Assembly (NCBI RefSeq): GCF_040147005.1
Contig: NZ_JAMSHO010000001.1
Span: 62,001-126,000, forward strand
Origin: Halomonas sp. H10-9-1
GTDB lineage: Bacteria; Pseudomonadota; Gammaproteobacteria; Pseudomonadales; Halomonadaceae
Length of the DNA stretch: 64,000 bases
Reading direction: 5' to 3'
Below are positions 8,809 to 18,144 of the stretch, piece by piece (the stretch's first letter is position 1; the number at the start of each line of letters is the position of its first letter). The position numbers were made by a program, and so were the translations under genes. A model generated the notes under the pieces. The model was given only the letters and a program-made list of their open reading frames with translations, was not told the origin of the DNA and made no database searches.

Positions 8809-9765
8809 TTAGGCGGCTTTAGACTTGTTGGCCTGCTTCTTGGCGTTGTAGGCGGCGAGGGCCTCCCTCACCCAGGCCCCTTCTTCATGAGCCTTGATGT
8901 GGTGCTCGAGGCGCTGGCGATTACAGTGGCCATTGCCGTTGATGACATTCTGGAACTCTTCCCAGTCGATCTCGCCGCTGTCGTAATGACCGCGCTCTTC
9001 GTTCCACTTGAGATCCTTGTCGGGATGCTCTAGCCCCAGGAACTCGATCTGTGATGCGGTCTGGTCGACGAACTTCTGGCGGAGGTCGTCATTGGTCTCA
9101 CGCTTGATTTTCCACTCCATGGACTTGGCGGAGTGTGCCGACTCAGAGTCGTGCGGACCGAACATCATCAGTGCCGGCCAGTAGAAGCGGTTCAGGGCAT
9201 CTTGGGCCATGGCCTTCTGCTCGGAGCTGCCGTTGACCAAGGACAGCATGATGTCGTAGCCCTGGCGCTGGTGGAAACTCTCTTCCTTGCAGATGCGAAT
9301 CATGCCGCGTGAATAGGGGCCGTAGGAGGTGCGCTGCAGGGATACCTGGTTGACGATGGCGGCCCCATCGACCAGCCAGCCAATGGCGCCCATGTCGGCC
9401 CACGTCAGCGCTGGGTAGTTGAAGATGGAGGCATATTTCGCCTTGCCGCTCTGCAGCGCCTCGATCATCTCCTCACGGGTAATCCCCAGGGTTTCGGCGG
9501 CACTGTAGAGGTAGAGCCCGTGACCAGCCTCGTCCTGGATCTTCGATAGCAGGATCGCCTTGCGGCGCAACGAAGGCGCACGAGTCAGGAAGTTACCTTC
9601 GGGCTGCATGCCAATGACTTCCGAGTGAGCATGCTGAGAAATCTGGCGAATCAGATTCTTGCGATATTTCTCGGGCATCCAGTCCTTGGGCTCGATCTTC
9701 TCTTCAGCCTTGATCTTGTCCATAAACTGCTGTTCTTGAAGAGATATCTGCTGTTCAGAGGACAT
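8809..9765 (-). CDS. paaA: Phenylacetyl-CoA 1,2-epoxidase catalytic subunit PaaA
   Basis: Catalytic di-iron oxygenase subunit (318 aa) that forms ring-1,2-epoxyphenylacetyl-CoA. It has the ferritin-like iron-ligand segments [10 protein letters not shown] and [11 protein letters not shown] and the lysine-rich substrate region near the N-terminus. The ATG at 9765 ([10 protein letters not shown]) has a GGAGAG site; a possible start 45 bases upstream would add a non-conserved tail. It is the first gene of the paaABCDE operon, with a dyad in its upstream region. Confidence 0.95.
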   Translation of the reverse strand: MSSEQQISLQEQQFMDKIKAEEKIEPKDWMPEKYRKNLIRQISQHAHSEVIGMQPEGNFLTRAPSLRRKAILLSKIQDEAGHGLYLYSAAETLGITREEMIEALQSGKAKYASIFNYPALTWADMGAIGWLVDGAAIVNQVSLQRTSYGPYSRGMIRICKEESFHQRQGYDIMLSLVNGSSEQKAMAQDALNRFYWPALMMFGPHDSESAHSAKSMEWKIKRETNDDLRQKFVDQTASQIEFLGLEHPDKDLKWNEERGHYDSGEIDWEEFQNVINGNGHCNRQRLEHHIKAHEEGAWVREALAAYNAKKQANKSKAA

Positions 9766-9831
9766 CGTTACACTCTCCAGTTCTGGTTTAGCCTGTCTTG
9801 CTTGTCTCAAGCATAGCAGGCTGAACTTTTA

Positions 9832-9874
9832 AGCGACACAAAAAGGTGGTTATACCTTCGTATCTTGTGTCGCT
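9832..9874 (-). promoter_or_regulatory. Dyad in the paaK-paaA gap
   Basis: The 10-base arm AGCGACACAA (9832-9841) is repeated inverted as TTGTGTCGCT (9865-9874), with a nested AAGGT/ACCTT pair between. It is 67-109 bases upstream of the paaA start, downstream of paaK. It could be an operator for paaA, for example for PaaX, or a hairpin in a paaK-paaA read-through transcript. I could not match it to a known PaaX site. Confidence 0.45.
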
Positions 9875-9932
9875 ATTGTTGGTTTTTAATCAAGCTGTTG
9901 TTCAATAAGCTTTTTATGGCGCCTGGGTGCGA

Positions 9933-11246
9933 TCAGCGTAAATCCTTCACGCGCTTCGCCTTGCCGACAGAGCGCATGACTTCATCTACCCCACAGACAT
10001 CTACCTTGGTGCTGATGCCTACGTAGGTCTTGATGGCATGCTGGAGTTGTTTGCCCAACTGCTCGCAGGCTACTGGATCGCGGGCAATGTCATTGCTGCA
10101 TGCCTCGACGCGCACGAGCACCATATCCATGTTGCCCTGGCGAGTGACTTCGATCTCGTAGTGCGGTGAGAGCTGTTCGATCTTGAGTAGCCGTTCCTCG
10201 ATCTGGGTCGGGAAGACGTTGACCCCGCGAATGATCAGCATGTCATCGCTGCGACCGGTAATCTTGTCGATACGCCGCATGGGTCGGGCTGTGCCGGGAA
10301 GAAGGCGGGTGAGATCGCGGGTACGGTACCGGATCACCGGCAATGCTTCCTTGGTGAGGGTGGTAAACACCAGCTCGCCGTATTCGCCATCAGGCAAAAC
10401 TTCACCGCTGATCGGGTCGATGATCTCGGGATAGAAATGGTCCTCCCAGATGGTCGGGCCATCCTTGGTTTCCAGGCACTCCATGCCTACCCCAGGCCCC
10501 ATCACCTCGGAGAGGCCATAGATGTCCAGGGCATCGATGCCCAGACGCTTCTCCAGAGAGAGGCGCATATCGTTGGTCCAGGGCTCTGCGCCGAAGATGC
10601 CGGTACGCAGAGGCAGTTCACGTGGATCGATGCCCTGACGCTCCATCTCATCTGCGATATTGAGCATGTAAGAGGGGGTCACCATGATGATGTCCGGCTG
10701 GAAGTCTCGGATCAGCTGCACCTGCTTCTCGGTCTGACCGCCGGACATGGGGATGACGGCGCAACCCAGGCGCTCGGCGCCGTAGTGGGCGCCCAGGCCA
10801 CCGGTGAACAGGCCGTAGCCGTAGGCCACGTGCACCTTGTCGTTGCGACTGCCGCCGGCGGCGCGGATCGAGCGGGCTACCACGTCGGCCCAGACATCGA
10901 TGTCGTTCTGCGTGTAGCCGACTACGGTGGGCTGGCCGGTGGTACCGCTGGAAGCGTGGATGCGTACGATCTCGCTCATCGGTGTGGCGTACATGCCGAA
11001 GGGGTAGTTGTCGCGCAGGTCAGCCTTGGTGGTAAAGGGCAGCTTGCCGAGGTCCTCTAGGCTCTTGATGTCCTCGGGGTGAACGCCGGCCTGATCGAAG
11101 GAGTGGCGGTAGTGGGGCACATTCTCGTAGGCGTGCTTCAGGCTCCACTGCAGGCGCTTGAGCTGAGAGGCACGCAGCTCGTCGATGCTGGCGGTCTCCA
11201 GGTGGTCGAGGCTGGAGGTGTCGATGGGTTTTACGCGCTGGTTCAT
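9933..11246 (-). CDS. paaK: Phenylacetate-CoA ligase
   Basis: Adenylate-forming ligase (437 aa) that activates phenylacetate with ATP and CoA, the first committed step. It has the AMP-binding P-loop ASSGTTGQPTVVGYT, the YGLSEVMGPGVGMEC motif, and a C-terminal domain with TGRSDDMLIIRGVNVFP. Length and motifs match PaaK of Pseudomonas and E. coli. It follows paaJ by 44 bases and ends the paaFGHIJK run; 167 bases separate it from paaA. Confidence 0.97.
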   Translation of the reverse strand: MNQRVKPIDTSSLDHLETASIDELRASQLKRLQWSLKHAYENVPHYRHSFDQAGVHPEDIKSLEDLGKLPFTTKADLRDNYPFGMYATPMSEIVRIHASSGTTGQPTVVGYTQNDIDVWADVVARSIRAAGGSRNDKVHVAYGYGLFTGGLGAHYGAERLGCAVIPMSGGQTEKQVQLIRDFQPDIIMVTPSYMLNIADEMERQGIDPRELPLRTGIFGAEPWTNDMRLSLEKRLGIDALDIYGLSEVMGPGVGMECLETKDGPTIWEDHFYPEIIDPISGEVLPDGEYGELVFTTLTKEALPVIRYRTRDLTRLLPGTARPMRRIDKITGRSDDMLIIRGVNVFPTQIEERLLKIEQLSPHYEIEVTRQGNMDMVLVRVEACSNDIARDPVACEQLGKQLQHAIKTYVGISTKVDVCGVDEVMRSVGKAKRVKDLR

Positions 11247-11290
11247 GGTGTCTTTTTCTCCGGTCGCAGGGATTGTTGTAGTGCGCGCTA

Positions 11291-12496
11291 TCAGAGGCGC
11301 TCAATGATCAGGGCGATACCCTGACCCACGCCGATACACATGGTGCACAGCGCGTAGCGTCCCTGCCGGCGTTCCAGCTCGTGCAGGGCGGTGGTCACCA
11401 GGCGGGCGCCGCTCATGCCCAGCGGATGGCCCAGGGCGATGGCGCCGCCGTTGGGATTGATGTGCTCGGCATCGTCGGGGAGGCCGAGGTCGCGGGTCAC
11501 GGCCAGCGCCTGGGCGGCGAAGGCTTCATTGAGTTCGATCACGTCCATCTGTTCGAGGGTCAGGCCGGTTTGCGCCAGCACCTTGCGGGTCGCAGGGGCC
11601 GGGCCAAATCCCATGATGCGTGGCTCGACGCCGGCAGTGGCCATGCCTACCACACGAGCGCGGGCCTTGAGGCCGAACTGGGTTGCCTGTTCCGGTGAGG
11701 CCAGCAGCAGGGCACAGGCACCATCGTTGACGCCCGAGGCGTTGCCGGCGGTAACGCTGCCGCCTTCGCGGAAGGGGGTGGGCAGCTTGGCCAGTTGCTC
11801 CAGGGTGGTCGAGGCACGAGGATGCTCGTCGGTGTCTACCACCAGCGGTGCCTGCTTGCGGCGCGGCACTTCAACGGGAACGATCTCCTCCGCCAGGCGG
11901 CCGGCTTCCATTGCCGCTGCGGTGCGCTGCTGGCTACGCAGGGCGAAGGCGTCCTGATCCTCGCGGGAGATCCCGAACTGCGCGGCGACGTTCTCGGCGG
12001 TCTCCGGCATGGAGTCGACGCCGAATTGGGCCTTCATCTGGCGGTTGACGAAGCGCCAACCGATGGTGGTGTCGTGGATCTCGGCGCTGCGCGAGAAGGC
12101 CTGCTCGGCCTTGCCCATCACGAAGGGGGCACGGGACATGGACTCGACGCCGCCGGCGATCATCAGGCCCGCCTCGCCGGCCTTGATGGTGCGGGCGGCA
12201 TTGCCGATGGCGTCCATGCCGGAACCGCACAGGCGGTTGAGCGTGGTGCCCGGCACTTCCACGGGGAGGCCTGCCAATAGCGCCGACATGCGTGCCACGT
12301 TGCGGTTGTCCTCACCGGCCTGGTTGGCGCAGCCGTAGAAGAGGTCGTCGATCTGGGCCCAGTCCACCGAAGGGTTGCGCTCGATCAGGGCACGCATGGG
12401 CACGGCACCGAGATCGTCGGCACGTACCGGGGATAACACGCCGCCGTAGCGACCGATGGGGGTGCGGATGGCATCGATGATCAGGGCATCTTTCAT
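11291..12496 (-). CDS. paaJ: 3-oxoadipyl-CoA / 3-oxo-5,6-dehydrosuberyl-CoA thiolase
   Basis: Thiolase (401 aa) that releases acetyl-CoA at two points of the phenylacetate pathway and yields succinyl-CoA at the end. Active-site motifs are the nucleophile region [11 protein letters not shown], the [16 protein letters not shown] histidine loop and the C-terminal [10 protein letters not shown] cysteine. Its start overlaps the stop of paaI by 4 bases (ATGA), indicating translational coupling. PcaF of the beta-ketoadipate pathway is nearly indistinguishable; the context decides for PaaJ. Confidence 0.95.
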   Translation of the reverse strand: MKDALIIDAIRTPIGRYGGVLSPVRADDLGAVPMRALIERNPSVDWAQIDDLFYGCANQAGEDNRNVARMSALLAGLPVEVPGTTLNRLCGSGMDAIGNAARTIKAGEAGLMIAGGVESMSRAPFVMGKAEQAFSRSAEIHDTTIGWRFVNRQMKAQFGVDSMPETAENVAAQFGISREDQDAFALRSQQRTAAAMEAGRLAEEIVPVEVPRRKQAPLVVDTDEHPRASTTLEQLAKLPTPFREGGSVTAGNASGVNDGACALLLASPEQATQFGLKARARVVGMATAGVEPRIMGFGPAPATRKVLAQTGLTLEQMDVIELNEAFAAQALAVTRDLGLPDDAEHINPNGGAIALGHPLGMSGARLVTTALHELERRQGRYALCTMCIGVGQGIALIIERL

Positions 12497-12960
12497 GCGT
12501 TTTCTCCAGCGGTGGATTCTTCCTGGCGACGGACGGTGCCGCGGACCTTGTAGGAGCGGCCGCGAAACAGCGCGACCTCGTGGCCATGCTGGTTGCGCAC
12601 GGTGATGTCATAGATACCGGTGCGACCGCGACGGCTGCGCTCCTCGGCGGTGGCAGTCAGCACATCGCCAAGCTGGCCTGGGCCCAGGTAGTCGATGCTG
12701 CAGCCCGAGGCCACCGTGGCGTCATCATAGGTGTTGCAGGCGAAGGCGAAGGCGGAGTCCGCCAAGGCGAAGATGAAGCCGCCGTGACAGTTGCCGTGCC
12801 CCTGCACCATGTCCTCGCGGACGCTCATGGTGAGCACTGCCCGGCCCGGGGCCACGCTCTCGATACGCATGCCCAGCCCCTGGCTGGCGTTGTCCCGGGA
12901 GAACATGGCGTCGGCGCAGGCCTCGGCCAGCTGCTGGGGACTCAGCTCGGATTCAGACAT
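12493..12960 (-). CDS. paaI: Hydroxyphenylacetyl-CoA thioesterase
   Basis: Hot-dog thioesterase (155 aa) that hydrolyses dead-end CoA intermediates and frees CoA. The conserved segment [21 protein letters not shown] contains the catalytic asparagine/aspartate region of the PaaI family. The ATG at 12960 was chosen because GAGGAGAC stands before it; it overlaps the end of paaH by 8 bases. It is coupled at both ends within paaHIJ. Confidence 0.94.
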   Translation of the reverse strand: MSESELSPQQLAEACADAMFSRDNASQGLGMRIESVAPGRAVLTMSVREDMVQGHGNCHGGFIFALADSAFAFACNTYDDATVASGCSIDYLGPGQLGDVLTATAEERSRRGRTGIYDITVRNQHGHEVALFRGRSYKVRGTVRRQEESTAGENA

Positions 12961-14482
12961 GGAAGGTCTCCTCGGCAAGGGCCTTGCGGCGCAGCAGGAA
13001 GGAGGCGCGATAGCGCTCCTCGCCGTAGCTCTGCTGCAGATGGGTCAGGGTGCGGTGGACGAAGTCGAGCCCCAGGCCGTCGGCCCAGGCCAGCGGGCCG
13101 CGGGGGTAGTTGAGACCGGCCTGCATGGCCAGGTCGCCGTCAGTGGCGCTGCACACGCCCTGCAGCACAGCGTCAGCGGCCTCGTTGGCCAGCATGGCCA
13201 CGGTGCGCAGTACCACCAGCCCCGGGGTGTCGGTGAGCCAGGCCACGTCCAGGCCCAGGCGCTGGAAGAGTGCCGTGGCTAGGTCGCGGCCAGCGGCGTC
13301 GACGCCGGGGCTCGCCGCCAGGGCGATGGCGCTGGCCTCGCCGTAGTCGAGGCAGAGGTCGAACAGCACCAGGGCCTCGAGGCCCTCGTCCCGGGCACGT
13401 TCGGCGGCACAGCGGCCGTCGCTCAGCGCCAGGGTGAGGCCGCCCAGGCGCAGACGCCCCTCGCCGGAGATGCTCTCCCGATGCACCACCTCGAGGCCGG
13501 CGGCCTCGGCGCGTGCCACCAGCGGCGCGATAGCACCGAGCTGACCCTCGGCCACCAGGGGCGGGAGTTCAGCCTCGGCAGGGGCAGCGAAGTCGGGCGC
13601 GTCGGGGGTGGCGTTGTCCCGATAGTCATAGAAGCCCAGGCCGCTCTTGCGGCCCAGGCGGCCAGCCTCGACCAGCGCCTGCTGGACCAGGGAGGGCTCG
13701 AAGCGGGTATCACCGTAGTAGGCGTCGAACACCGAACGGGTCACGGCGTAGTTGACGTCGTGTCCGATCAGGTCCATCAGTTCGAAGGGGCCCATGCGAA
13801 AGCCGCCGGCCTGGCGCAGCAGGGCGTCCAGGGTGGCGGGGGCGGCAGCGCCCTCCTGCATCAGGCGCAGCCCCTCGGCATAGAAGGGGCGGGCGACGCG
13901 GTTGACGATGAAGCCGGGGGTGGAGCTGGCGTGGACCGGCACCTTGCCCCAGGCAGCAGCAGTGGCGTAGAGGGTCTCGGCCACCTCGGCGTCGGTGGCC
14001 AGGCCCGAGATCACCTCCACCAGCTTCATCACCGGCGCGGGATTGAAGAAGTGCAGGCCGGCGACGCGCTCGGGGCGTTCGAGGTCGGCGGCGATGGAGG
14101 TGATGGAGAGCGATGAGGTGTTGCTGGTCAGCAGGGTACCGGGGCCGCAGAGGGCCTCCAGCTCGGCGAAGACGCCGCGCTTGACGTCCAGGTTCTCGAC
14201 GATTGCCTCCACCACCAGGCGGCTGTCGGCCAGCTCAGCGAGGGTGGCGGCTGGCGTCATCCTCGCGATGATGGTCTCGACCTCATCCTGGGCCATCTTG
14301 CCCCTGGCCACGCGCTTCTCTAGCTGGCGGCGCACGCCGTCGATGCCGGCCTGGGCGGCGCCGTCGCGGTTGTCGTAGAGACGCACCGGGTGGCCGGCCT
14401 GGGCCGCCACCTGGGCGATGCCGGCGCCCATGGCGCCGGCGCCGATCACGGCGATGATGTCGCTGGTTACGAGGGCTGGCAT
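12953..14482 (-). CDS. paaH: 3-hydroxyacyl-CoA dehydrogenase (3-hydroxyadipyl-CoA dehydrogenase)
   Basis: NAD-dependent dehydrogenase (509 aa) that oxidises 3-hydroxyadipyl-CoA to 3-oxoadipyl-CoA. The N-terminal Rossmann fold has GAGAMGAGIAQ; HFFNPAPVMKLVEVI and NTSSLSIT are catalytic-domain signatures. A second C-terminal dehydrogenase domain, as in PaaH/PaaC-type enzymes, fills residues about 290-509. The start at 14482 (MPALVTSD) lies one base from the paaG stop; the open frame upstream of it reads into paaG and is not conserved-looking. Confidence 0.95.
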   Translation of the reverse strand: MPALVTSDIIAVIGAGAMGAGIAQVAAQAGHPVRLYDNRDGAAQAGIDGVRRQLEKRVARGKMAQDEVETIIARMTPAATLAELADSRLVVEAIVENLDVKRGVFAELEALCGPGTLLTSNTSSLSITSIAADLERPERVAGLHFFNPAPVMKLVEVISGLATDAEVAETLYATAAAWGKVPVHASSTPGFIVNRVARPFYAEGLRLMQEGAAAPATLDALLRQAGGFRMGPFELMDLIGHDVNYAVTRSVFDAYYGDTRFEPSLVQQALVEAGRLGRKSGLGFYDYRDNATPDAPDFAAPAEAELPPLVAEGQLGAIAPLVARAEAAGLEVVHRESISGEGRLRLGGLTLALSDGRCAAERARDEGLEALVLFDLCLDYGEASAIALAASPGVDAAGRDLATALFQRLGLDVAWLTDTPGLVVLRTVAMLANEAADAVLQGVCSATDGDLAMQAGLNYPRGPLAWADGLGLDFVHRTLTHLQQSYGEERYRASFLLRRKALAEETFHV

Positions 14483-14483
14483 C

Positions 14484-15275
14484 TCACTCCCCCTTGAAGC
14501 TGGGCTGGCGTTTGTCCATGAAGGCGGCCACGCCCTCGCGGTAGTCGTCGGTGCGGCCGGCCAGGCGCTGCAGGTCGCGCTCCAGGTCGAGCTGGGCATC
14601 GAAAGTGTTGTCGGCGCTGGCATGCAGGGCGCGCTTGATCAGTGCCAGGCCACGCGTCGGCTGGGTGGCCAGGTGGCGGGCCAGGGTCAGCGCCTCGTCC
14701 TGCAGGGACTCGTCGTCTACTACCTTCCAGATCATGCCCCACTGCTCGGCCTGCTCGGCGCTGAGCTTGTCGCCCAGCATGGCCAGTCCCTTGGCGCGGG
14801 CCATGCCCACCAGGCGCGGCAGGCTCCAGGTGCCGCCGGAGTCCGGCACCAGGCCGATCTTGCAGAAGGCCTGGATGAAACTGGCCGAGCGGGCCGCCAG
14901 CACGATGTCGCAGGCCATGGCGATATTGGCGCCGGCACCGGCGGCCACGCCGTTCACCGCACAGATGACGGGAAACGGCAGGTCCCTGATGGTGCGCAGC
15001 ATGGGGTTGTAGCGCTTCTCAAGGGACTCGCCCAGGTCTGGCGTCTCGGCCCCGGGGGCCACGTTACGGTCGGAGAGATCCTGGCCGGCGCAGAAGCCGC
15101 GGCCGTTGCCGGTAAGCAGCAGGGCGCGCACGCTCTTGTCCTGACGTGCGGCCTTGAGCGCCTGGCGCATCTCGGCGTGCAGTTCGGCATTGAAGCTGTT
15201 GAGACTGTCGGGGCGGTTCAACGTGATGCGGGCGACGCCGTCTTCCACGGAGTAGAGCAGGGGGGCTTCACTCAT
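14484..15275 (-). CDS. paaG: 1,2-epoxyphenylacetyl-CoA isomerase (crotonase family)
   Basis: Crotonase-fold enzyme (263 aa) that isomerises ring-1,2-epoxyphenylacetyl-CoA to oxepin-CoA. The oxyanion-hole segments are GRGFCAGQDLSDRN and VAAGAGANIAMACD; the acid residue is in FCKIGLVPDSGGTW. The GQDLSDR sequence is typical of PaaG rather than PaaF. It lies between paaF (16 bases) and paaH (1 base). Confidence 0.95.
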   Translation of the reverse strand: MSEAPLLYSVEDGVARITLNRPDSLNSFNAELHAEMRQALKAARQDKSVRALLLTGNGRGFCAGQDLSDRNVAPGAETPDLGESLEKRYNPMLRTIRDLPFPVICAVNGVAAGAGANIAMACDIVLAARSASFIQAFCKIGLVPDSGGTWSLPRLVGMARAKGLAMLGDKLSAEQAEQWGMIWKVVDDESLQDEALTLARHLATQPTRGLALIKRALHASADNTFDAQLDLERDLQRLAGRTDDYREGVAAFMDKRQPSFKGE

Positions 15276-15291
15276 GATTCAAGGTCCTGTG

Positions 15292-16065
15292 TCATTGCCC
15301 GTTGAAGGTGGCGGGGCGTTTTTCCTGGAAGGCACGGATGCCCTCCTCTCGGTCCTGGGTGCCGGCCAGCAGCGTGAAGGCGTGGCGCTCGAAGCGCAGG
15401 CCGGTAGCCAGGTCGGTGTCCTCGGCCTTGTGCAGGGCCTCACGGGCCAGGCGGACGGCGAGCGGTGCCTTGGTGGCGATGGTCTCGGCCACGACCAGGG
15501 CACGCTCCACCGTCAGCTCGGGCTGGGTGACCTCGCTCACCAGGCCGGCCTCCATGGCACGACGCGCACTGATCGGCTCGCCGGTGAGCACCATCTGGGT
15601 GGCCAGCGCCTTGCCCACGGCGCGCACCAGGCGCTGGGTGCCGCCGGCGCCGGGCATGATGCCCAGGTTGATCTCGGGCTGGCCGAAGCGGGCGTCTTCG
15701 CCGGCGATCAGGATATCGGCGTGCATGGCCAACTCGCAGCCGCCGCCCAGGCAGAAGCCGTTGACGGCGGCGACGATGGGTTTGTTGAAGCGGGCGATGG
15801 TGGCCCAGTGGCGCTGGCGGGGGTCTTCCAGCATGCCTACCAGGTCGCGTTCGGCCATCTCCTTGATGTCGGCGCCGGCGGCGAAGGCGCGCCGGCTGCC
15901 GGTGATCACCACGGCACGCACCTCGGCGTCATCGGCGGCCCCCTCCAGGGTGTCGGCCAGTTCGGCAAGCAGGGCGGTATTCAGAGCATTCAGCGCCTCG
16001 GGGCGGTGCAGGGTAATGTGCAGCACCCCTTGCTGAGGCCCTTCGATGATCAGGTGGTTGGGCAT
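15292..16065 (-). CDS. paaF: 2,3-dehydroadipyl-CoA hydratase (crotonase family)
   Basis: Enoyl-CoA hydratase (257 aa) that adds water to 2,3-dehydroadipyl-CoA. Both catalytic glutamate regions are present, CLGGGCELAMHADI and FGQPEINLGIMPGAGGTQRL, with the oxyanion-hole segment RRAFAAGADIKEM. It is the first gene of the leftward paaFGHIJK run and is divergent from paaN across a 390-base control region. Confidence 0.95.
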   Translation of the reverse strand: MPNHLIIEGPQQGVLHITLHRPEALNALNTALLAELADTLEGAADDAEVRAVVITGSRRAFAAGADIKEMAERDLVGMLEDPRQRHWATIARFNKPIVAAVNGFCLGGGCELAMHADILIAGEDARFGQPEINLGIMPGAGGTQRLVRAVGKALATQMVLTGEPISARRAMEAGLVSEVTQPELTVERALVVAETIATKAPLAVRLAREALHKAEDTDLATGLRFERHAFTLLAGTQDREEGIRAFQEKRPATFNGQ

Positions 16066-16140
16066 GGTCTCCTCGCTTCTGGCGTGACGTTGCGGCGCTA
16101 GGATGGCCGGGTCTTAGCCTGAAGCGAGTATAGGTTTTTT

Positions 16141-16154
16141 TTGATACGCATCAA
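16141..16154 (-). promoter_or_regulatory. TTGAT-N4-ATCAA palindrome upstream of paaF
   Basis: The palindrome is an exact match to the Fnr/Anr consensus TTGAT-N4-ATCAA, centred about 82 bases upstream of the paaF ATG. An alternative is an operator of another regulator, such as PaaX, in this divergent region. Confidence 0.5.
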
Positions 16155-16247
16155 ATCAATAGCTTGGTATATAGTGTATCGGTTAAGCTGTTGTTGACGA
16201 TGAAAGTCACTGTCTTTCAGGAAGTTGCAGTGCGGTGAAGCCGCTCA

Positions 16248-16289
16248 AGGAGGTGAAGTTATACCATGGTCGAATCTCTTCGGCCGTGA
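16248..16289 (+). other. Perfect Shine-Dalgarno with a seven-codon open frame
   Basis: AAGGAGGTGA (16248-16257) lies 8 bases before ATG at 16266, which opens MVESLRP and stops at 16287-16289. A second ATG at 16288 overlaps that stop and opens eight codons. The site is as strong as any in the window yet serves no long frame. It could be a leader peptide upstream of paaN or the relic of a lost gene start. Confidence 0.4.
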
Positions 16290-16455
16290 TGGTCCAGGTG
16301 TCTTTAATTGACTAATACTTAAAGGGAATTTTCCGGTTCATGCCGAGAGCTGAAGACGGCAGTCGGGGGCTGGGGTTTGATGTTTTGTTACGCCATGGGT
16401 AGTTTTATTTTTCGAAATCGTATCGAATGCAGCCTCCCGCTGCGCAGGAGTCAGC

Positions 16456-18132
16456 ATGTCACAGCAAGCCCAACAGTTGTTCGACCGCCATCGCGGGACC
16501 CTCGCGCAGGCCGTCGAGGCCATCGCCACCCGTGAGTTCTGGACACCCTATCCGGAGAGTATCAAGCAGTATCCAGAAGAGGCGGTGAAGGAGGCCCCGC
16601 AGCGCTTCGAGGCGCTCCTCAAGCGACATTTTTCTCTCAAGGTCCCGAGCGTGGCCGGCCAGGTGGGGAGTGAGGTCTCGCCCTATGGCTTCGAGCTCGG
16701 GGTGACCTACGATCAGCCCGAACGGGACGCACTGATCGCGGCCATGCGGGCGGCGCTGCCCGCATGGCGCGACGCCGGCGCCGAGGCGCGAGTAGGCGTC
16801 TGTCTGGAGATCCTGGCGCGTCTGAACGCCATGAGCCCGGAGATCGCTCAGGCGGTCAGCCATACCAGCGGCCAGGGGCCTCTGATGGCTTTCCAGGCCG
16901 GCGGCCCTCACGCCCAGGATCGCGGCCTTGAAGCCGTAACCTGCGCCTGGCAGGCGATGTCCTCTGTGCCGGCCACGGCCAGCTGGGTCAAGCCCCAGGG
17001 TAAGCGCGATCCGCTGGTGATGGAGAAGCGCTTCCATATCGTGCCACGCGGCATCTCCCTGGTGGTGGCCTGCTCCACCTTCCCCACCTGGAATACCTAT
17101 CCGGGGCTGTTCGCCAGCCTGGCCACCGGCAACCCGGTCATCCTCAAGCCCCATCCGGGAGCCATCCTGCCACTGGCGATGACGACGCGCGTCGCTCAGG
17201 AGGTGCTCGAGGAGGCCGGCTTCGATCCATGCCTGGTGAGCCTGATGCCCGACAGCGCCGAGGAGCCGGTAGCCAAGGAGTTGGCCTTGGACCCGGCTGT
17301 CAAGTTGATCGACTTCACCGGCTCCAGCGCGTTCGGCGAGTGGCTGGAGCACAACGCCACCCAGGCTCGGGTCTTCACCGAGAAGGCCGGCCTCAACACC
17401 CTCATCATCGACAGCGTCGAGCGGATCGAGCCGGTGGCCCAGAACCTGGCCTTCAGTCTGAGCCTTTACTCCGGCCAGATGTGCACGACCCCCCAGGCCA
17501 TCTACGTTCCCCGCGATGGTATCCAGACGTCAGAGGGCAGGCTCTCCTTCGACGAGGTGGCCGGTGCCCTGGCCAAGGCCATCGAGGCATTCCTCGCCGA
17601 TAACGAGCGCGCCTGTACCGTGCTGGGCGCCATTCAGTCGCCGGCCACCGCCGCTCGCATCGAGGAGTGCCGCGGCCTGGGCGAAGTGCTGCTGGATGGC
17701 GAGCGTCGCCAGCATGCTCGGTATCCCGAGGCGCGGATCCATACGCCGCTGCTGCTCAAGGTGGATGCCAGCCAGCGCGACGCCTTCAGTGAGGAGCGCT
17801 TCGGTCCCATCGGCTTCGTGGTCGCCACCGACAGCACCGCGCACAGCATCGAGCTGGCCCGCGAAGTGATCGGCGAGCAGGGCGCCATCACCCTGGGTGC
17901 CTATACCACCGATGACGAGGTCGCCGAGCGTTTCGAGGAGCTGGCCATGGAGGTAGCGGTCGCGTTATCGCTCAATCTGGACGGTGGTATCCTGGTCAAT
18001 CAGTCCGCTGCCTTCAGCGACTTCCACGCGACCGGAGGCAATCCGGCGGCCAACGCCTCGCTATGCGACCAGGCCTTCGTGACACCTCGCTTCGTGGTGG
18101 TGCAGAGCCGCCGCCATGGCCAGTTGGACTAA
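16456..18132 (+). CDS. paaN: Phenylacetic acid degradation protein PaaN (aldehyde dehydrogenase-like)
   Basis: A 558-residue aldehyde-dehydrogenase-superfamily protein of the PaaN type found in many paa clusters. NAD-domain segments include STFPTWNTYPGLFASLATGNPVILKPHPGAI (described by its key parts FPTWNTY and GNPVILKPHP) and IDFTGSSAFGEWLE. The cysteine in SGQMCTTPQAIYV corresponds to the catalytic thiol. Its precise substrate is not settled; it may remove a reactive aldehyde intermediate beside PaaZ. An AGGAG site precedes the ATG, and paaY follows after 12 bases. Confidence 0.92.
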   Translation: MSQQAQQLFDRHRGTLAQAVEAIATREFWTPYPESIKQYPEEAVKEAPQRFEALLKRHFSLKVPSVAGQVGSEVSPYGFELGVTYDQPERDALIAAMRAALPAWRDAGAEARVGVCLEILARLNAMSPEIAQAVSHTSGQGPLMAFQAGGPHAQDRGLEAVTCAWQAMSSVPATASWVKPQGKRDPLVMEKRFHIVPRGISLVVACSTFPTWNTYPGLFASLATGNPVILKPHPGAILPLAMTTRVAQEVLEEAGFDPCLVSLMPDSAEEPVAKELALDPAVKLIDFTGSSAFGEWLEHNATQARVFTEKAGLNTLIIDSVERIEPVAQNLAFSLSLYSGQMCTTPQAIYVPRDGIQTSEGRLSFDEVAGALAKAIEAFLADNERACTVLGAIQSPATAARIEECRGLGEVLLDGERRQHARYPEARIHTPLLLKVDASQRDAFSEERFGPIGFVVATDSTAHSIELAREVIGEQGAITLGAYTTDDEVAERFEELAMEVAVALSLNLDGGILVNQSAAFSDFHATGGNPAANASLCDQAFVTPRFVVVQSRRHGQLD

Positions 18133-18144
18133 AGGAGACGCGTT

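Larger units (their letters stand above)
16066..16455. other. Divergent paaF-paaN control region (390 bases without a gene)
   Basis: This AT-richer stretch separates leftward paaF from rightward paaN. It contains TTGAT-N4-ATCAA at 16141-16154 and a very strong Shine-Dalgarno sequence at 16248-16257 followed by a seven-codon open frame. I see no conserved protein in it. It is the natural site for PaaX control of both transcripts. Confidence 0.7.
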
